Counted from the first letter of the stretch, positions 25,099-33,300 are shown. The stretch is DNA of 64,000 bases from Adlercreutzia sp. ZJ176 (GCF_011038975.1 NZ_JAAKEC010000001.1:62001-126000); one strand, 5' to 3'. Made by a program: numbers and translations. Notes: a model not told the origin generated them from the letters alone.

Positions 25099-26007
25099 TT
25101 GCAAGGCAAAGACAGCGAAGCGGGGTCGGCGGCCGTAGGGTACGGCCTCGCGATACTGCAGGCCGCCCTCTACTCCACGCTCGGCATCTTCGGGAAGCTC
25201 ATCTACGCGACCGGCCTCGATGCGCAGCAGTCGCTCATCCTCCGCTTCTTCTCCGCAACGGTGCTGCTGGGTATCTTCATGCTCGTCTGGAGGCGGCAGG
25301 CGTTCGTGAGCCGACAGCCCTCGGTGTACCTCCAGGCCGTGTTCTTCTACATCAGCTCGATCTTCTACTTCTTCGCCGTCGAGCGCCTGACCGCCGGCAT
25401 GACCACGGTGATCTTCTACACCTACCCGGCCGTGGTCGCCGTGGCCGGCCTGTTCGTCTTCAAGGAGCGGGTCAGCGCCTCCACCGTCATCGCGTTCGTG
25501 CTGGCCATCAGCGGCCTCGCGATGGTATCGGGGGTCGCGGCGGGCGAGGTCACGCTGGATGCGCTCGGAATCCTGTTCGGCATCGTCTCCTGCGTGGCGT
25601 TCGCCGCCTACACCATCCTCATCCAGAAGACCGGCCGCTCCGAGGGCCCCTTGACCGTCACCTTCACGCTGTCGTGGACGAGCCTGCTGGCTTCCTGCGT
25701 CGTCTTCGCCCCTTCCATCCCGGGGCTGCTCAGCCTCGACGCGTACCAGCTCATGCTGGGCGCCTTGATGGCGCTGTTCGCCACCATCCTCCCCATCTTC
25801 ATCTACATCGAGGCGGTCAAGCGCATAGGCGGGACGAAGTCGTCCCTCATCGGCATCAGCGAGACGCCGTTCTCGCTGATCATCGCGTTCCTCGTGCTCG
25901 GGGAGACGCTGACCTTGGGGCAGGGCATCGGCTCGTGCCTCATCGTCGCCAGCATCGCGGTCATCACCATGGCTCCGCTGCTGGCGAAGGACAAGGAGTC
26001 CCGCTGA
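25099..26007 (+). CDS. EamA/DMT-superfamily membrane transporter
   Basis: The 302-residue protein has ten predicted membrane helices in two EamA repeats (ILQAALYSTLGIFGKLIY near the N-terminus; VAFAAYTILIQKTG starting the second half), with the family-typical GISETPFSLIIAFLVLGET near the end. DMT proteins usually export small metabolites or amino acids. A TTG at 25099 is chosen because AAGGAGGG sits five bases upstream; the frame is open further upstream but without a start that has a ribosome site. A TATACT -10 candidate lies near 25030. It follows the Mop2 operon on the same strand and may export its product (inference). Confidence 0.85.
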   Translation: MQGKDSEAGSAAVGYGLAILQAALYSTLGIFGKLIYATGLDAQQSLILRFFSATVLLGIFMLVWRRQAFVSRQPSVYLQAVFFYISSIFYFFAVERLTAGMTTVIFYTYPAVVAVAGLFVFKERVSASTVIAFVLAISGLAMVSGVAAGEVTLDALGILFGIVSCVAFAAYTILIQKTGRSEGPLTVTFTLSWTSLLASCVVFAPSIPGLLSLDAYQLMLGALMALFATILPIFIYIEAVKRIGGTKSSLIGISETPFSLIIAFLVLGETLTLGQGIGSCLIVASIAVITMAPLLAKDKESR

Positions 26008-26089
26008 CCTGCTGGCCTGCTGGCCTGCTGACCTGCTGACCTGCTGACCTGCTGACCTGCTGGCCCGCTGACCCGCTGGCCCGCTGGCC
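26001..26089. repeat. tandem octanucleotide repeat, about 11 copies
   Basis: Units of GACCTGCT with variants GGCCTGCT, GACCCGCT and GGCCCGCT repeat every 8 bases, starting within the last codons of the DMT transporter (stop codon 26005-26007). Copy number may vary by slippage. Because the stop lies in the first unit, changes in copy number would not alter the protein. Confidence 0.85.
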
Positions 26090-26180
26090 ACACGCCGCCG
26101 AGCGCCGCTTCATTTGGGCCGTCCGCCTGCCTTGAGTTTTTGAGGTTCGAAGCCCTCGAATCCCTCGAGGCTCTCGGAAC

Positions 26181-26410
26181 ACCGACAACGCGCTCTTTTC
26201 ATCCACGGTTCGGGAAAGCTGGATGGAAAACGCGCGTTATCGGTGCTTCGAGCCCCAAAAACCACCGACAACGCGCCTTTTGCATCCACTTCTCTCGGGA
26301 AATCGCCGACAACGGCCTCGTTTCATCCAGAATCGCCTGAGGGGTGGATGGAAAAGCGCCGTTGTCGGTAATGCCGCCTGTGGGGTGGATGGAAAAGCGC
26401 CGTTGTCGGT
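26181..26410. repeat. cluster 1 of a 25-bp dispersed repeat family (six copies, both orientations)
   Basis: Six copies of a 25-bp unit starting TGGATG, with an A-rich then GCGCC middle, and ending GTTGTCGGT lie in a gene-free stretch. Plus-orientation copies are at 26220-26244, 26345-26369 and 26386-26410; inverted copies are at 26181-26205, 26264-26288 and 26305-26329. The copies at 26345 and 26386 are identical, with shared flanks 41 bases apart. The same family recurs at 56170-56358. There is no coding potential and no regular spacing, so this is not a CRISPR array. Confidence 0.85.
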
Positions 26411-26774
26411 GACGCTGTCGGCGATCGACAGGTGGAGCAAGGAGCGGGCGGAGCAAGGGACAAGCCGGCAAAAACCGTTTCGCCCGCAACGACCGAAACG
26501 GCATGAAGCTCGCCGGCCAGCTGCCTCTCTTCGCAGGCCGCCGACCAGCCGACCAGCTGCGCCTCATCGCAGCCCGCCGGCCAGCTGCGTCTCTTCGCAG
26601 GCCGCTTCGGTTGGCTGGGCCCAGCGCGGCGCCCGAGAGCGTCATTTCGCTGCCCGCGCGCCCCGCCATCCCGCGAGGCGCCCCTCTCCCTTACAAAACT
26701 GCAAGCAAGGCGTCACCGCGCCCCCTCCTCCGGCAGATGCGCTATCCTTGGAGGCATCGAGAGAGGACCCGCCC
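26411..26774. other. gene-free region upstream of the histidine kinase, with second copy of the hairpin repeat element
   Basis: No gene is seen. Short repeated phrases related to CGACCAGCTGCCTC, CGCCGGCCAGCTG and CTTCGCAGGCCG occur around 26510-26610. At 26633-26705 the modules CCGAGAGCGTCATTTCG and CGCGAGGCGCCC/CTCTCCCTTACAAAACTGCAAG repeat those of 24921-24990. No clear promoter pair for the kinase is visible. Confidence 0.5.
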
Positions 26775-27848
26775 ATGCCCGACGCCGCTGATATCCCCCG
26801 CTTCACCTTCGCCGCCTACGCGCGCGACCGGTGGGCGGCGCTGCTCGTGGGGGCGTTCTGCCTGGCGGGGATGGTCTGCATGCTGTCGGTCCTCGGCATC
26901 GGAGCGCACGCCTGCCTGCTGGTGACGGGCTTCGTGGCAACCTGCCTGGTCGCCCTGTTCGTCAGCGACTTCGCGCGGCGCGCGCGGTACTACCGCGACG
27001 CGGCTGAGTTCGTCGCGCAGATCGGGCAGGTCGGGCAGTTCACCTCGCTCGTGGGGGAGCCCGAGTTCCTCGAGGGCCGCATCCTCTACCACGTCACCGA
27101 CCAGCTCGCCAACGTGGCGAACGGCGAGAACGCCGCCGAGCGCGAGCAGGCGCAGGCGCACCGCGAGTACATCGAGCTGTGGATCCACGAGATCAAGACG
27201 CCCATCGCCGCCGCGAAGCTCATGCTCGCGAGCATGCACGGCCAGCAGGCCACGAAGCTCAAGGGCGAGCTCGAGCGCATCGAGACTCAGGTCGACCAGG
27301 CGCTCTACTCCGCGCGCTCGACCTCCGTCTCCAACGACTACGCCATCCGCGAGCTCAACCTGGCCTCCGCGGTGCGCGCGGCATGCCGCAAGAACACCCA
27401 CTTCCTCATCGAGCGCGGCGTGGAGCTGCGCGTGCAGGTTCCCGAGGAGACGTCCGTGCTCGCCGACGAGCCGTGGCTCACGTTCATGCTCGGGCAGGTG
27501 ATAACCAACGCGGCGAAGTACGGCGCGCACGCCATCACGTTCTCGGCGCGCGAGGAGGAGCCCGGCACGCCGCGCGAGCGCACGGTACTCGAGGTGCGTG
27601 ACGACGGCTGCGGCATCCCCGCCGCCGACGTGCCGCGCGTGTTCGACCGCGGGTTCACCGGCAGCGTGGGGCGCGCCCAGGGCTCGGCCACCGGCATGGG
27701 GCTCTACCTCGTGGCCGTCATGTGCGCGCGCATGGGCCTCGGCGTGGGGCTGGCCAGCGAGGAGGGCGTCGGCACGCGCGTGCTCTTCGCCTTCCCCCAC
27801 GACCGCCGCCGCGCCTTGAGCACGAACCCCCCCCCCGTGGCGTTTTGA
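26775..27848 (+). CDS. BceS-like intramembrane-sensing histidine kinase
   Basis: The 357-residue kinase has two membrane helices (about residues 20-41 and 45-64) with almost no external loop, as in intramembrane-sensing BceS-type kinases. A dimerisation/phosphoacceptor helix carries H138 in ELWIHEIKTP, followed by an ATPase domain (QVITNAAKYGAH N-box, VRDDGCGIP, GSATGMGLYLVAVMC). GAGAGGA precedes the ATG at 26775. These kinases sense antimicrobial peptides through the partner ABC transporter, here encoded at 29470-32539. The cognate regulator is probably the one at 20203. A run of ten C (27827-27836) lies in the last codons; slippage there would change or lengthen the tail. Confidence 0.92.
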   Translation: MPDAADIPRFTFAAYARDRWAALLVGAFCLAGMVCMLSVLGIGAHACLLVTGFVATCLVALFVSDFARRARYYRDAAEFVAQIGQVGQFTSLVGEPEFLEGRILYHVTDQLANVANGENAAEREQAQAHREYIELWIHEIKTPIAAAKLMLASMHGQQATKLKGELERIETQVDQALYSARSTSVSNDYAIRELNLASAVRAACRKNTHFLIERGVELRVQVPEETSVLADEPWLTFMLGQVITNAAKYGAHAITFSAREEEPGTPRERTVLEVRDDGCGIPAADVPRVFDRGFTGSVGRAQGSATGMGLYLVAVMCARMGLGVGLASEEGVGTRVLFAFPHDRRRALSTNPPPVAF

Positions 27849-27941
27849 CGGGTGAGGGGCGAGGCGCCTGCTGACGCGCGCCTTAACCGCTGGGGATGCC
27901 TGCGCACCTCAGCGACCGCGAGCGGGGCAAGGCAGCGCCAG

Positions 27942-28829
27942 CTAGGGCAGGTTTCGCTTGTCGAGGGCGTTGGCGGGATCGACGTTGCGGATGAGGCTTG
28001 GGGCGTCGAAGAGGGCCGCGCAGACGAGGTCCTCGCGATCGAGGACGTGGCATGCGCGCCCGAGGGCGTTCTCGAAGAAGGCCGCCAGGAACGACTCGTC
28101 GGGGAAGATGCCGGCGGCGGCGTTGCGGTACATGGCGCGCACAAGGGCATCGCGGAAGTAGCGGGCGTTGCTCTCGAAGGGCTCGTTCGACACGTCGAAC
28201 CCCAGGTGGTTGAGGTAGAGCTCCGCGAACACCGCCACCGTGCGCGTATTGCCCTCGTAGAAGGGATGGACCTGCCAGAGGAATGCGAGGAAGTGGCAGA
28301 AGCCGGCAAGCTCGTCGCCCTCCAAGGTGGTGTAGAGCCTCCCCTGCTCCGCGGCGAACGCGCTCTTGAGAGCCATGTCGTAGGCCAAGGGGTCAGCGTA
28401 CAGAACGCTGTCGCCGTTCAGGATCTCCTCCTGCTTCACCATGCGCTCGGCCTTGAGCTCGCCGGGGTGGTACACCGCGGGGTCGAGGTCCTGGAACAGG
28501 TAGCGGTGAACTTCCGCCAGCATGTCCGGCGCAAGGCAGAAAGGCGCCGCCGCCAGAAGCTCGGCGATGCGCTGGGCCACCAGGTCGGCTTCGCGGGTGT
28601 CGGCACGAGCGGCATCGTTGTGGTAGGCGCGCACGAGCCGCCCCGTCTCCTCGAGGGTGCGCTCGCCGCTCACATAGCCGGCAGCCGCTTCGCGCACATA
28701 GGGGGAGACCTCCAGGCCGTCAACGCGCTGCAAGCCGATGGCCACGGCCCAATAATGGCGTCGCGCCGCCTCCGACTCGTGCGCACGAGCAGGCTCATAT
28801 GCGAAGCTGTCTAGACCCTCAGCCGTCAT
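27942..28829 (-). CDS. Fic-domain protein with N-terminal antitoxin-like segment
   Basis: The 295-residue protein has the Fic signature HPFYEGNTRT (around residue 210), the H-x-F-x-E-G-N-x-R form found in AMP-transferases. Its N-terminal 65 residues resemble a VbhA-type antitoxin helix bundle (SPYVREAAAGYVSGERTLEE, then TGRLVRAYH). The inhibitory motif [S/T]-x3-E-[G/N] is not intact: the matching segment reads LQRVDG, with Leu for Ser and Asp for Glu. If this is real, autoinhibition may be altered. The ATG at 28829 is chosen; a reading frame back to 29051 crosses low-complexity sequence. It is transcribed against the Bce-like system between kinase and transporter genes, so it may have inserted later. 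Confidence 0.88.
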   Translation of the reverse strand: MTAEGLDSFAYEPARAHESEAARRHYWAVAIGLQRVDGLEVSPYVREAAAGYVSGERTLEETGRLVRAYHNDAARADTREADLVAQRIAELLAAAPFCLAPDMLAEVHRYLFQDLDPAVYHPGELKAERMVKQEEILNGDSVLYADPLAYDMALKSAFAAEQGRLYTTLEGDELAGFCHFLAFLWQVHPFYEGNTRTVAVFAELYLNHLGFDVSNEPFESNARYFRDALVRAMYRNAAAGIFPDESFLAAFFENALGRACHVLDREDLVCAALFDAPSLIRNVDPANALDKRNLP

Positions 28830-29469
28830 GGCCGCCCATCTTCTCTCTCGGGAACCCAACGGACTCACCTTACCACGAAACGCCTCCCGCCGTGGCAATC
28901 GCCCGCAGCGCGGCGAGGCGTTCGCCAAGCCCCTGCCCCTTCCTCGCTCCACCTCGCCCGGAGCCCCATCCCCTTCCTCGCCCCACCTCGCCCGGAGCCC
29001 CATCTCCTTCCCCACGCCTCCGCGCCCGGCGCCGCCCATCCCCTTCCTCACCTAGCCTGGCGCCCCCATCCCCTTTCCCACGCCTCCGCACCTGGCGCCG
29101 CCATCCCCTTCTGTCTCTCCCCTGTCATCCTGAGCGAGCGAAGCGAGTCGAAGGATCTGGCCCCGGGCATGGTGCGCCCGCATGCGCAATGTGCTCGCGG
29201 CCAGATCCTTCGACTCCGCGCCCTGCGGGCGCTCCGCTCAGGATGACATAAGGTGGGCACCTTCCCCGCGACGCTCCCATCCCCTTCCCCGTTCCGCCTC
29301 AGCTGACACTCCCTCCCCCATCCCGCTCCACCTCGCCTGGCGCTCCTATCCCATCCCTCACCCGCGTGCGCCTAACAAAGCTGTAAGCTAACCGTAAGCG
29401 GGTTCGATGGATGCCTTGCGGGCGCGTCCGTAAGATGAGAGCATCCGCAAGCAAAGGAGGCATCTCATA
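28830..29469. repeat. intergenic repeats: degenerate C-rich tandem repeats and an inverted GTCATCCTGAG pair
   Basis: No gene is seen. From about 28930 to 29115, imperfect units of the type CCTCGCCCGGAGCCCCATCC repeat about six times. At 29124-29160 and, inverted, 29210-29247 lie two copies of GTCATCCTGAGCG ... CGAAGGATCTGG, forming a large stem-loop. This is a widely known bacterial intergenic repeat, also present at 32673, 32805 and 52160 here. AAAGGAGGC just before 29470 is the ribosome site of the ABC gene. Confidence 0.75.
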
Positions 29470-30348
29470 ATGAGCGAGACATTCGCAACGCCGTCGGCCG
29501 CAACGCTCGGGTCGGCGGCCTTTTCCCGCGACAACTACGGCACGGGCGCGCACGCAGGCAGGGGTTCGGGCCGCGGCGTCGGCGCGCCCATCCTGAGCGT
29601 GCGCCAGATCGAGAAGGTGTTCGGCTCGCGCGACTCGGTCACCCACGCGCTCGCCGGCGTGAGCTTCGACGTGGAGGCCGGCGAGTTCGTCGGCATCATG
29701 GGCCCGTCAGGATCGGGCAAGACCACGCTTCTGAACTGCGTCTCCACCATCGACAAGCCCACCGGCGGCCACATCCTCGTGGACGGGCGCGACATCACCG
29801 GCCTCTCCAAGCGCGCGCTGGCGAAGTTCCGCCGCGACGATTTGGGCTTCATCTTCCAGGACTCCAACCTGCTCGACACGCTCACGGGCTACGAGAACAT
29901 CGCGCTCGCGCTCACCATCAAGCACGACGCCCCCTCCTCCATCCCCGCGCGCGTGGAGTCGATCGCGCGCTCGCTCAGCGTGGAGGGCGTGCTCAAGCGG
30001 TACCCCCACCAGATGTCGGGCGGGCAGCGCCAGCGCGTGGCGGCGGCGCGCGCCATCGTGAGCGACCCCAAGCTCGTGCTCGCCGACGAGCCCACCGGCG
30101 CCCTCGACTCGCGCAACGCCCAGATCATGCTCGAGACGCTCGACCTCATGAACCGCGACATGGGCGCCACCATCATGATGGTCACCCACGACGCGTTCGC
30201 CGCGTCGTTCACCAACCGCGTGCTATTCATCAAGGACGGCACCTTGTTCAACGAGATCCGCCGCGGCGACATGGCGCGCGAGCAGTTCTTCAACCGCATC
30301 ATGGAGGTCATCGCGTTTTTGGGAGGTGACGCGAGCCATGCTGCTTAA
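29470..30348 (+). CDS. BceA-like ABC transporter ATP-binding protein
   Basis: The 292-residue ATPase has Walker A GPSGSGKTT (residues 78-86), a Q-loop, signature MSGGQRQR, Walker B LVLADEPTGALD and a switch His in VTHD, all typical of the MacB/BceA/LolD group. An additional 38-residue Gly/Ala-rich N-terminal extension precedes the usual start of the fold and is unusual. AAAGGAGGC lies before the ATG at 29470. It overlaps the permease gene by 11 bases (translational coupling). Together they form a peptide-resistance or peptide-sensing exporter working with the BceS-like kinase upstream. Confidence 0.95.
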   Translation: MSETFATPSAATLGSAAFSRDNYGTGAHAGRGSGRGVGAPILSVRQIEKVFGSRDSVTHALAGVSFDVEAGEFVGIMGPSGSGKTTLLNCVSTIDKPTGGHILVDGRDITGLSKRALAKFRRDDLGFIFQDSNLLDTLTGYENIALALTIKHDAPSSIPARVESIARSLSVEGVLKRYPHQMSGGQRQRVAAARAIVSDPKLVLADEPTGALDSRNAQIMLETLDLMNRDMGATIMMVTHDAFAASFTNRVLFIKDGTLFNEIRRGDMAREQFFNRIMEVIAFLGGDASHAA

Positions 30349-32539
30349 GCTCGCCGCGCGCAACATCCGCCGCTCGGTGAGGGATTACGCCATCTACTTC
30401 GTGACCCTCGTGTTCGGCGTGGCGGTGTTCTACGCGTTCAACTCCATCGGAAGCCAGAAGATCCTGTTCAGCATCGAAGGCGCTGACGCGAACATCTTCG
30501 AGGTGACCCAGGAGCTGCTCAGCACGTTCTCGGTGGTCATCGCGTTCGTGCTCGGGTTCCTCATCGTGTACGCGAACCGCTTCCTCATCAAGCGGCGCAA
30601 GCACGAGTTCGGCATCTACCTCACGCTGGGCATGAGCCCGGGCAAGGTGTCGCGCATCGTGCTGTACGAGACGGTGATCGTGGGCCTCGTCTCGCTCGCC
30701 GTGGGCCTGGTCTGCGGCGTCCTGCTGTCCCAGGCGCTCTCGTTCGCCACGGCGGCGTTGTTCACCATCCCGATGACCCATTACCAGTTCGTGTTCTCGA
30801 GCTCGGCGCTTCTCATGACGCTTCTGTGCTTCGTGGCCATCTACGTGGTGGTGGCGCTGTTCAACCTGCTCACGGTGCGCCGCTACAAGCTGATCGACCT
30901 GCTGAGCGCCAACATGCGCAGCGAGCGGATGCCCGTGCGCAACCCCTGGGTGTGCCTCGCCGCGTTCGTGACGGCGGTGGGCGTCCTGGCCGTGGCCTAC
31001 CGCCTGCTCATCGAGAACGGCATGATCGACCTGGGAGAGCCGAGCTTCGTGTGGGCGACCGTGCTCATGCTGGTGGGGACGCTCGTGTTCTTCTGGTCGC
31101 TCGCAGGGTTCGCGATCGCCGTGATCACGCGGGCGCGCGGCACGTACCTGCGCGGGCTCGTGCCGTTCACCGTGCGCCAGATCGCGAGCAAGGTGAACAC
31201 GGCGTTCGTGTCGCTGTGGGTGATCTGCGTGCTGCTGTTCCTGTCGATCACCACGTTCTCCACGGGCATGGGCCTCATCGAGGTGTTCTGCGGCGACATG
31301 GAGAAGGCGGCGCCCTACGACGCCACCATCCGCGCCGACGTGTACTACGAGGAGGAGATCGACCTCGCGCGCCCCACGTCCGAGAGCCTCACCGCGCGCG
31401 CCGAGGGCATGGCCGCGGAGCACCCCAAGGCGTACGCCGACGGCGAAGCCTACGGCTGGGACATCGAGGCGAAGCTGCGCGACGCGATTCCCACCTGGGG
31501 TGACTTCGTGAAGGAAAGCGCGCAGATCGACTACTGGGACGTGCCCGGATCAACGTACGCGCCGCTCGTGGAGGCCGCGGCAGACGTGGAGCTCTCCTCC
31601 GTCGTGAACGTGTCGTCCATCGCGGAGTCGAACATCCAGGTGGTGAGCGTCTCCCAGCTGAACGCGCTGCGCGCGATGACGGGCGCGGGCCCGCTCGCGC
31701 TGGCTGACGACGAGTGCGCGCTGGTCAACAACATGGACGTGGCTGACGAGCTGGCGCGCGCGTTCGTCGAGGAGGGGAAGGTCGCGAGCATCCTCGGGCA
31801 TGACCTGCGAATCCAGGACAAGATCCTCGACGTGCAGTTCTTCGACAGCTCCATGGAGAGCACCGCGCTCATGTTCGTCGTGCCCGACCAGGTGGTATCC
31901 GAGCTGCGCGCCGGCGGCGCCATCCCGCTGACGAGCTATCTGAACCTCACGTACGCCGACGGCCTGAGCCCCGTCGAGGGCGACGAGGCGCTCTCCGCGG
32001 GGCTGGCGCAGGCGTTCCCGAAGGGCTCGCGCCCAGACCTCGGGAACGACTACACGTACGCCGACGACGCCTACGCCTACACGCCCGGGCTGTGGCCGGT
32101 GACGACCACGTACACCCAAGCCGAGATGAGCTCGCAGGCGGACGGGCTGCGCATGATGATCACGTACCTGGCGCTCTACGTCGGATTCATCTTCCTCGTG
32201 GCCACCGCCGCCATCCTGGCCATCCAGCAGCTCTCGGAGGCGGCCGACTCGCAGCAGCGCTACCGCCTGCTCGCGAAGCTCGGCTGCGACGAGCGCGCGC
32301 TCAACCGCTCGCTGTTCGCGCAGGTGCTCGTGTACTTCCTGGCGCCGCTGGCCCTGGCGGTGGGCCACTCCGCGTGCGCCATCGGCGTGTTGTCGGGCAC
32401 GCTGTTCGAGGCGCTCGGCGCGCCCGTGCAAGGCCCCATCATGATGGCCGCCGGGTTCACGCTCGTCATCTACGGCGGCTACCTGCTCATCACCTACTTC
32501 GCCAGCAGGAGCATCGTGAAGCAAGCCATCCGCGGGTAG
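30338..32539 (+). CDS. BceB-like FtsX-family ABC transporter permease
   Basis: The 733-residue permease has ten membrane helices: four in the N-terminal half including an FtsX domain (LIKRRKHEFGIYLTLGMSPG), a large extracellular domain (about residues 320-600) between helices 8 and 9, and a C-terminal FtsX half (RYRLLAKLGCDERAL). This is the BceB/VraG layout, in which the large outer domain senses bacitracin-like or lantibiotic peptides. The ATG at 30338 has GGGAGG upstream and begins MLLKLAARNIRRS, typical of the family; a GTG at 30326 is the alternative. The gene ends at a terminator. Confidence 0.94.
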   Translation: MLLKLAARNIRRSVRDYAIYFVTLVFGVAVFYAFNSIGSQKILFSIEGADANIFEVTQELLSTFSVVIAFVLGFLIVYANRFLIKRRKHEFGIYLTLGMSPGKVSRIVLYETVIVGLVSLAVGLVCGVLLSQALSFATAALFTIPMTHYQFVFSSSALLMTLLCFVAIYVVVALFNLLTVRRYKLIDLLSANMRSERMPVRNPWVCLAAFVTAVGVLAVAYRLLIENGMIDLGEPSFVWATVLMLVGTLVFFWSLAGFAIAVITRARGTYLRGLVPFTVRQIASKVNTAFVSLWVICVLLFLSITTFSTGMGLIEVFCGDMEKAAPYDATIRADVYYEEEIDLARPTSESLTARAEGMAAEHPKAYADGEAYGWDIEAKLRDAIPTWGDFVKESAQIDYWDVPGSTYAPLVEAAADVELSSVVNVSSIAESNIQVVSVSQLNALRAMTGAGPLALADDECALVNNMDVADELARAFVEEGKVASILGHDLRIQDKILDVQFFDSSMESTALMFVVPDQVVSELRAGGAIPLTSYLNLTYADGLSPVEGDEALSAGLAQAFPKGSRPDLGNDYTYADDAYAYTPGLWPVTTTYTQAEMSSQADGLRMMITYLALYVGFIFLVATAAILAIQQLSEAADSQQRYRLLAKLGCDERALNRSLFAQVLVYFLAPLALAVGHSACAIGVLSGTLFEALGAPVQGPIMMAAGFTLVIYGGYLLITYFASRSIVKQAIRG

Positions 32540-32593
32540 TGGGAACACGAGCAGCTTGCGCTTGCGGGCATGAGAGCATGCGGGCAGGAGAAA

Positions 32594-32636
32594 GGGAGGG
32601 GCCATCCGCTTCGTGCTGATGACCCCTCCCCGTTTT
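32594..32636 (+). terminator. terminator of the BceAB-like operon
   Basis: GGGAGGGG (32594-32601) and CCCCTCCC (32623-32630) enclose a loop with additional ATC/GAT pairing and are followed by CGTTTTG. It is a good rho-independent terminator 55 bases after the permease stop. Confidence 0.8.
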
Positions 32637-32672
32637 GTCCCGAGCGGGCGGCTGCCTGCGCCGTCTCCCCGT

Positions 32673-33070
32673 GTCATCCTGAGCGGAGCGCCCGGAGGGC
32701 GCGGAGCCGAAGGATCTGGTCGTGAGCAAGGGACACGAACATCAGACGCGGGGGAGGAGGAAGAGGCCGAAGAGGCAGAGCGGCGTCTTGCCCGTACCCC
32801 CCGCGTCATCCTGAGCGGAGCGCCCGGAGGGCGCGGAGCCGAAGGATCTGGTCGTGAGCAGGTTGTGCATGCGGGCGCGACGTGCTCGGGGCCAGATCCT
32901 TCGACTCGCTACGCTCGCTCAGGATGACATAAGGGGGGCATCCTCGCTCAGGATGACATAGGGGAAGTTCGCGCAGGGCGACACAGGGGGAGCCCCCTCT
33001 GGATGACATAGGAGGGAGGCTTGCTCAGGATGACACAAGGGGGGCATCCTCGCTCAGGATGACGTAAAAA
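32673..33070. repeat. cluster of GTCATCCTGAG-type repeats
   Basis: Full-length copies (GTCATCCTGAGCGGAGCGC ... GAAGGATCTGG) start at 32673 and 32805, each followed by CCGGAGGGCGCGGAGCCGAAGG. An inverted copy ends at 32928. Truncated AGGATGACA tails repeat near 32944, 33000, 33023 and 33051. The region has no gene. The repeats pair into long hairpins and may also act as transcription stops. Confidence 0.8.
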
Positions 33071-33109
33071 GGAAAGCAGACCCTAAGTCACAGGTCGTTC
33101 GTAGCGTCA

Positions 33110-33290
33110 GCGAGAAGGGCCCTGGTGCCCGCAATTGCCCCGCCTTTGCACCAAGCGCACTTCGGTGCGCGCCGTGTGCAAAACAGTAAACAGGCCTGTG
33201 GCCTGTTTAGGACATACTATGCGCCCGAGAGGGCGCGCCCTGAGCGGCTAGGCCGATCAGGGCAAGGGCGAGTGCCAGGGCCCTTCGCAG
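33110..33290. ncRNA. structured intergenic element (possible ncRNA or MITE-like repeat)
   Basis: About 180 bases are bounded by complementary ends (GAAGGGCCCTGG near 33114-33125 and CCAGGGCCCTTC near 33275-33286). Inside are TTTGCAC/GTGCAAA (33145-33151 with 33176-33182) enclosing GCGCAC-TTCG-GTGCGC (33155-33170, a UUCG tetraloop), then AAACAGGCC/GGCCTGTTT (33188-33208), then a GGGCGCGCCC palindrome. No reading frame of note is present. The nesting suggests a folded RNA or a small non-autonomous mobile element; which one cannot be settled here. Confidence 0.45.
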
Positions 33291-33300
33291 CGTCGAGTCG

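Noticed and set aside
26001-26089. CRISPR-like or operator array
   Set aside because: The period is 8 bases, far too short for CRISPR, and it lies after a gene rather than before one.
26181-26410. CRISPR array
   Set aside because: The 25-bp units occur in both orientations with irregular spacing and no unique spacers of constant length; no cas genes are present.
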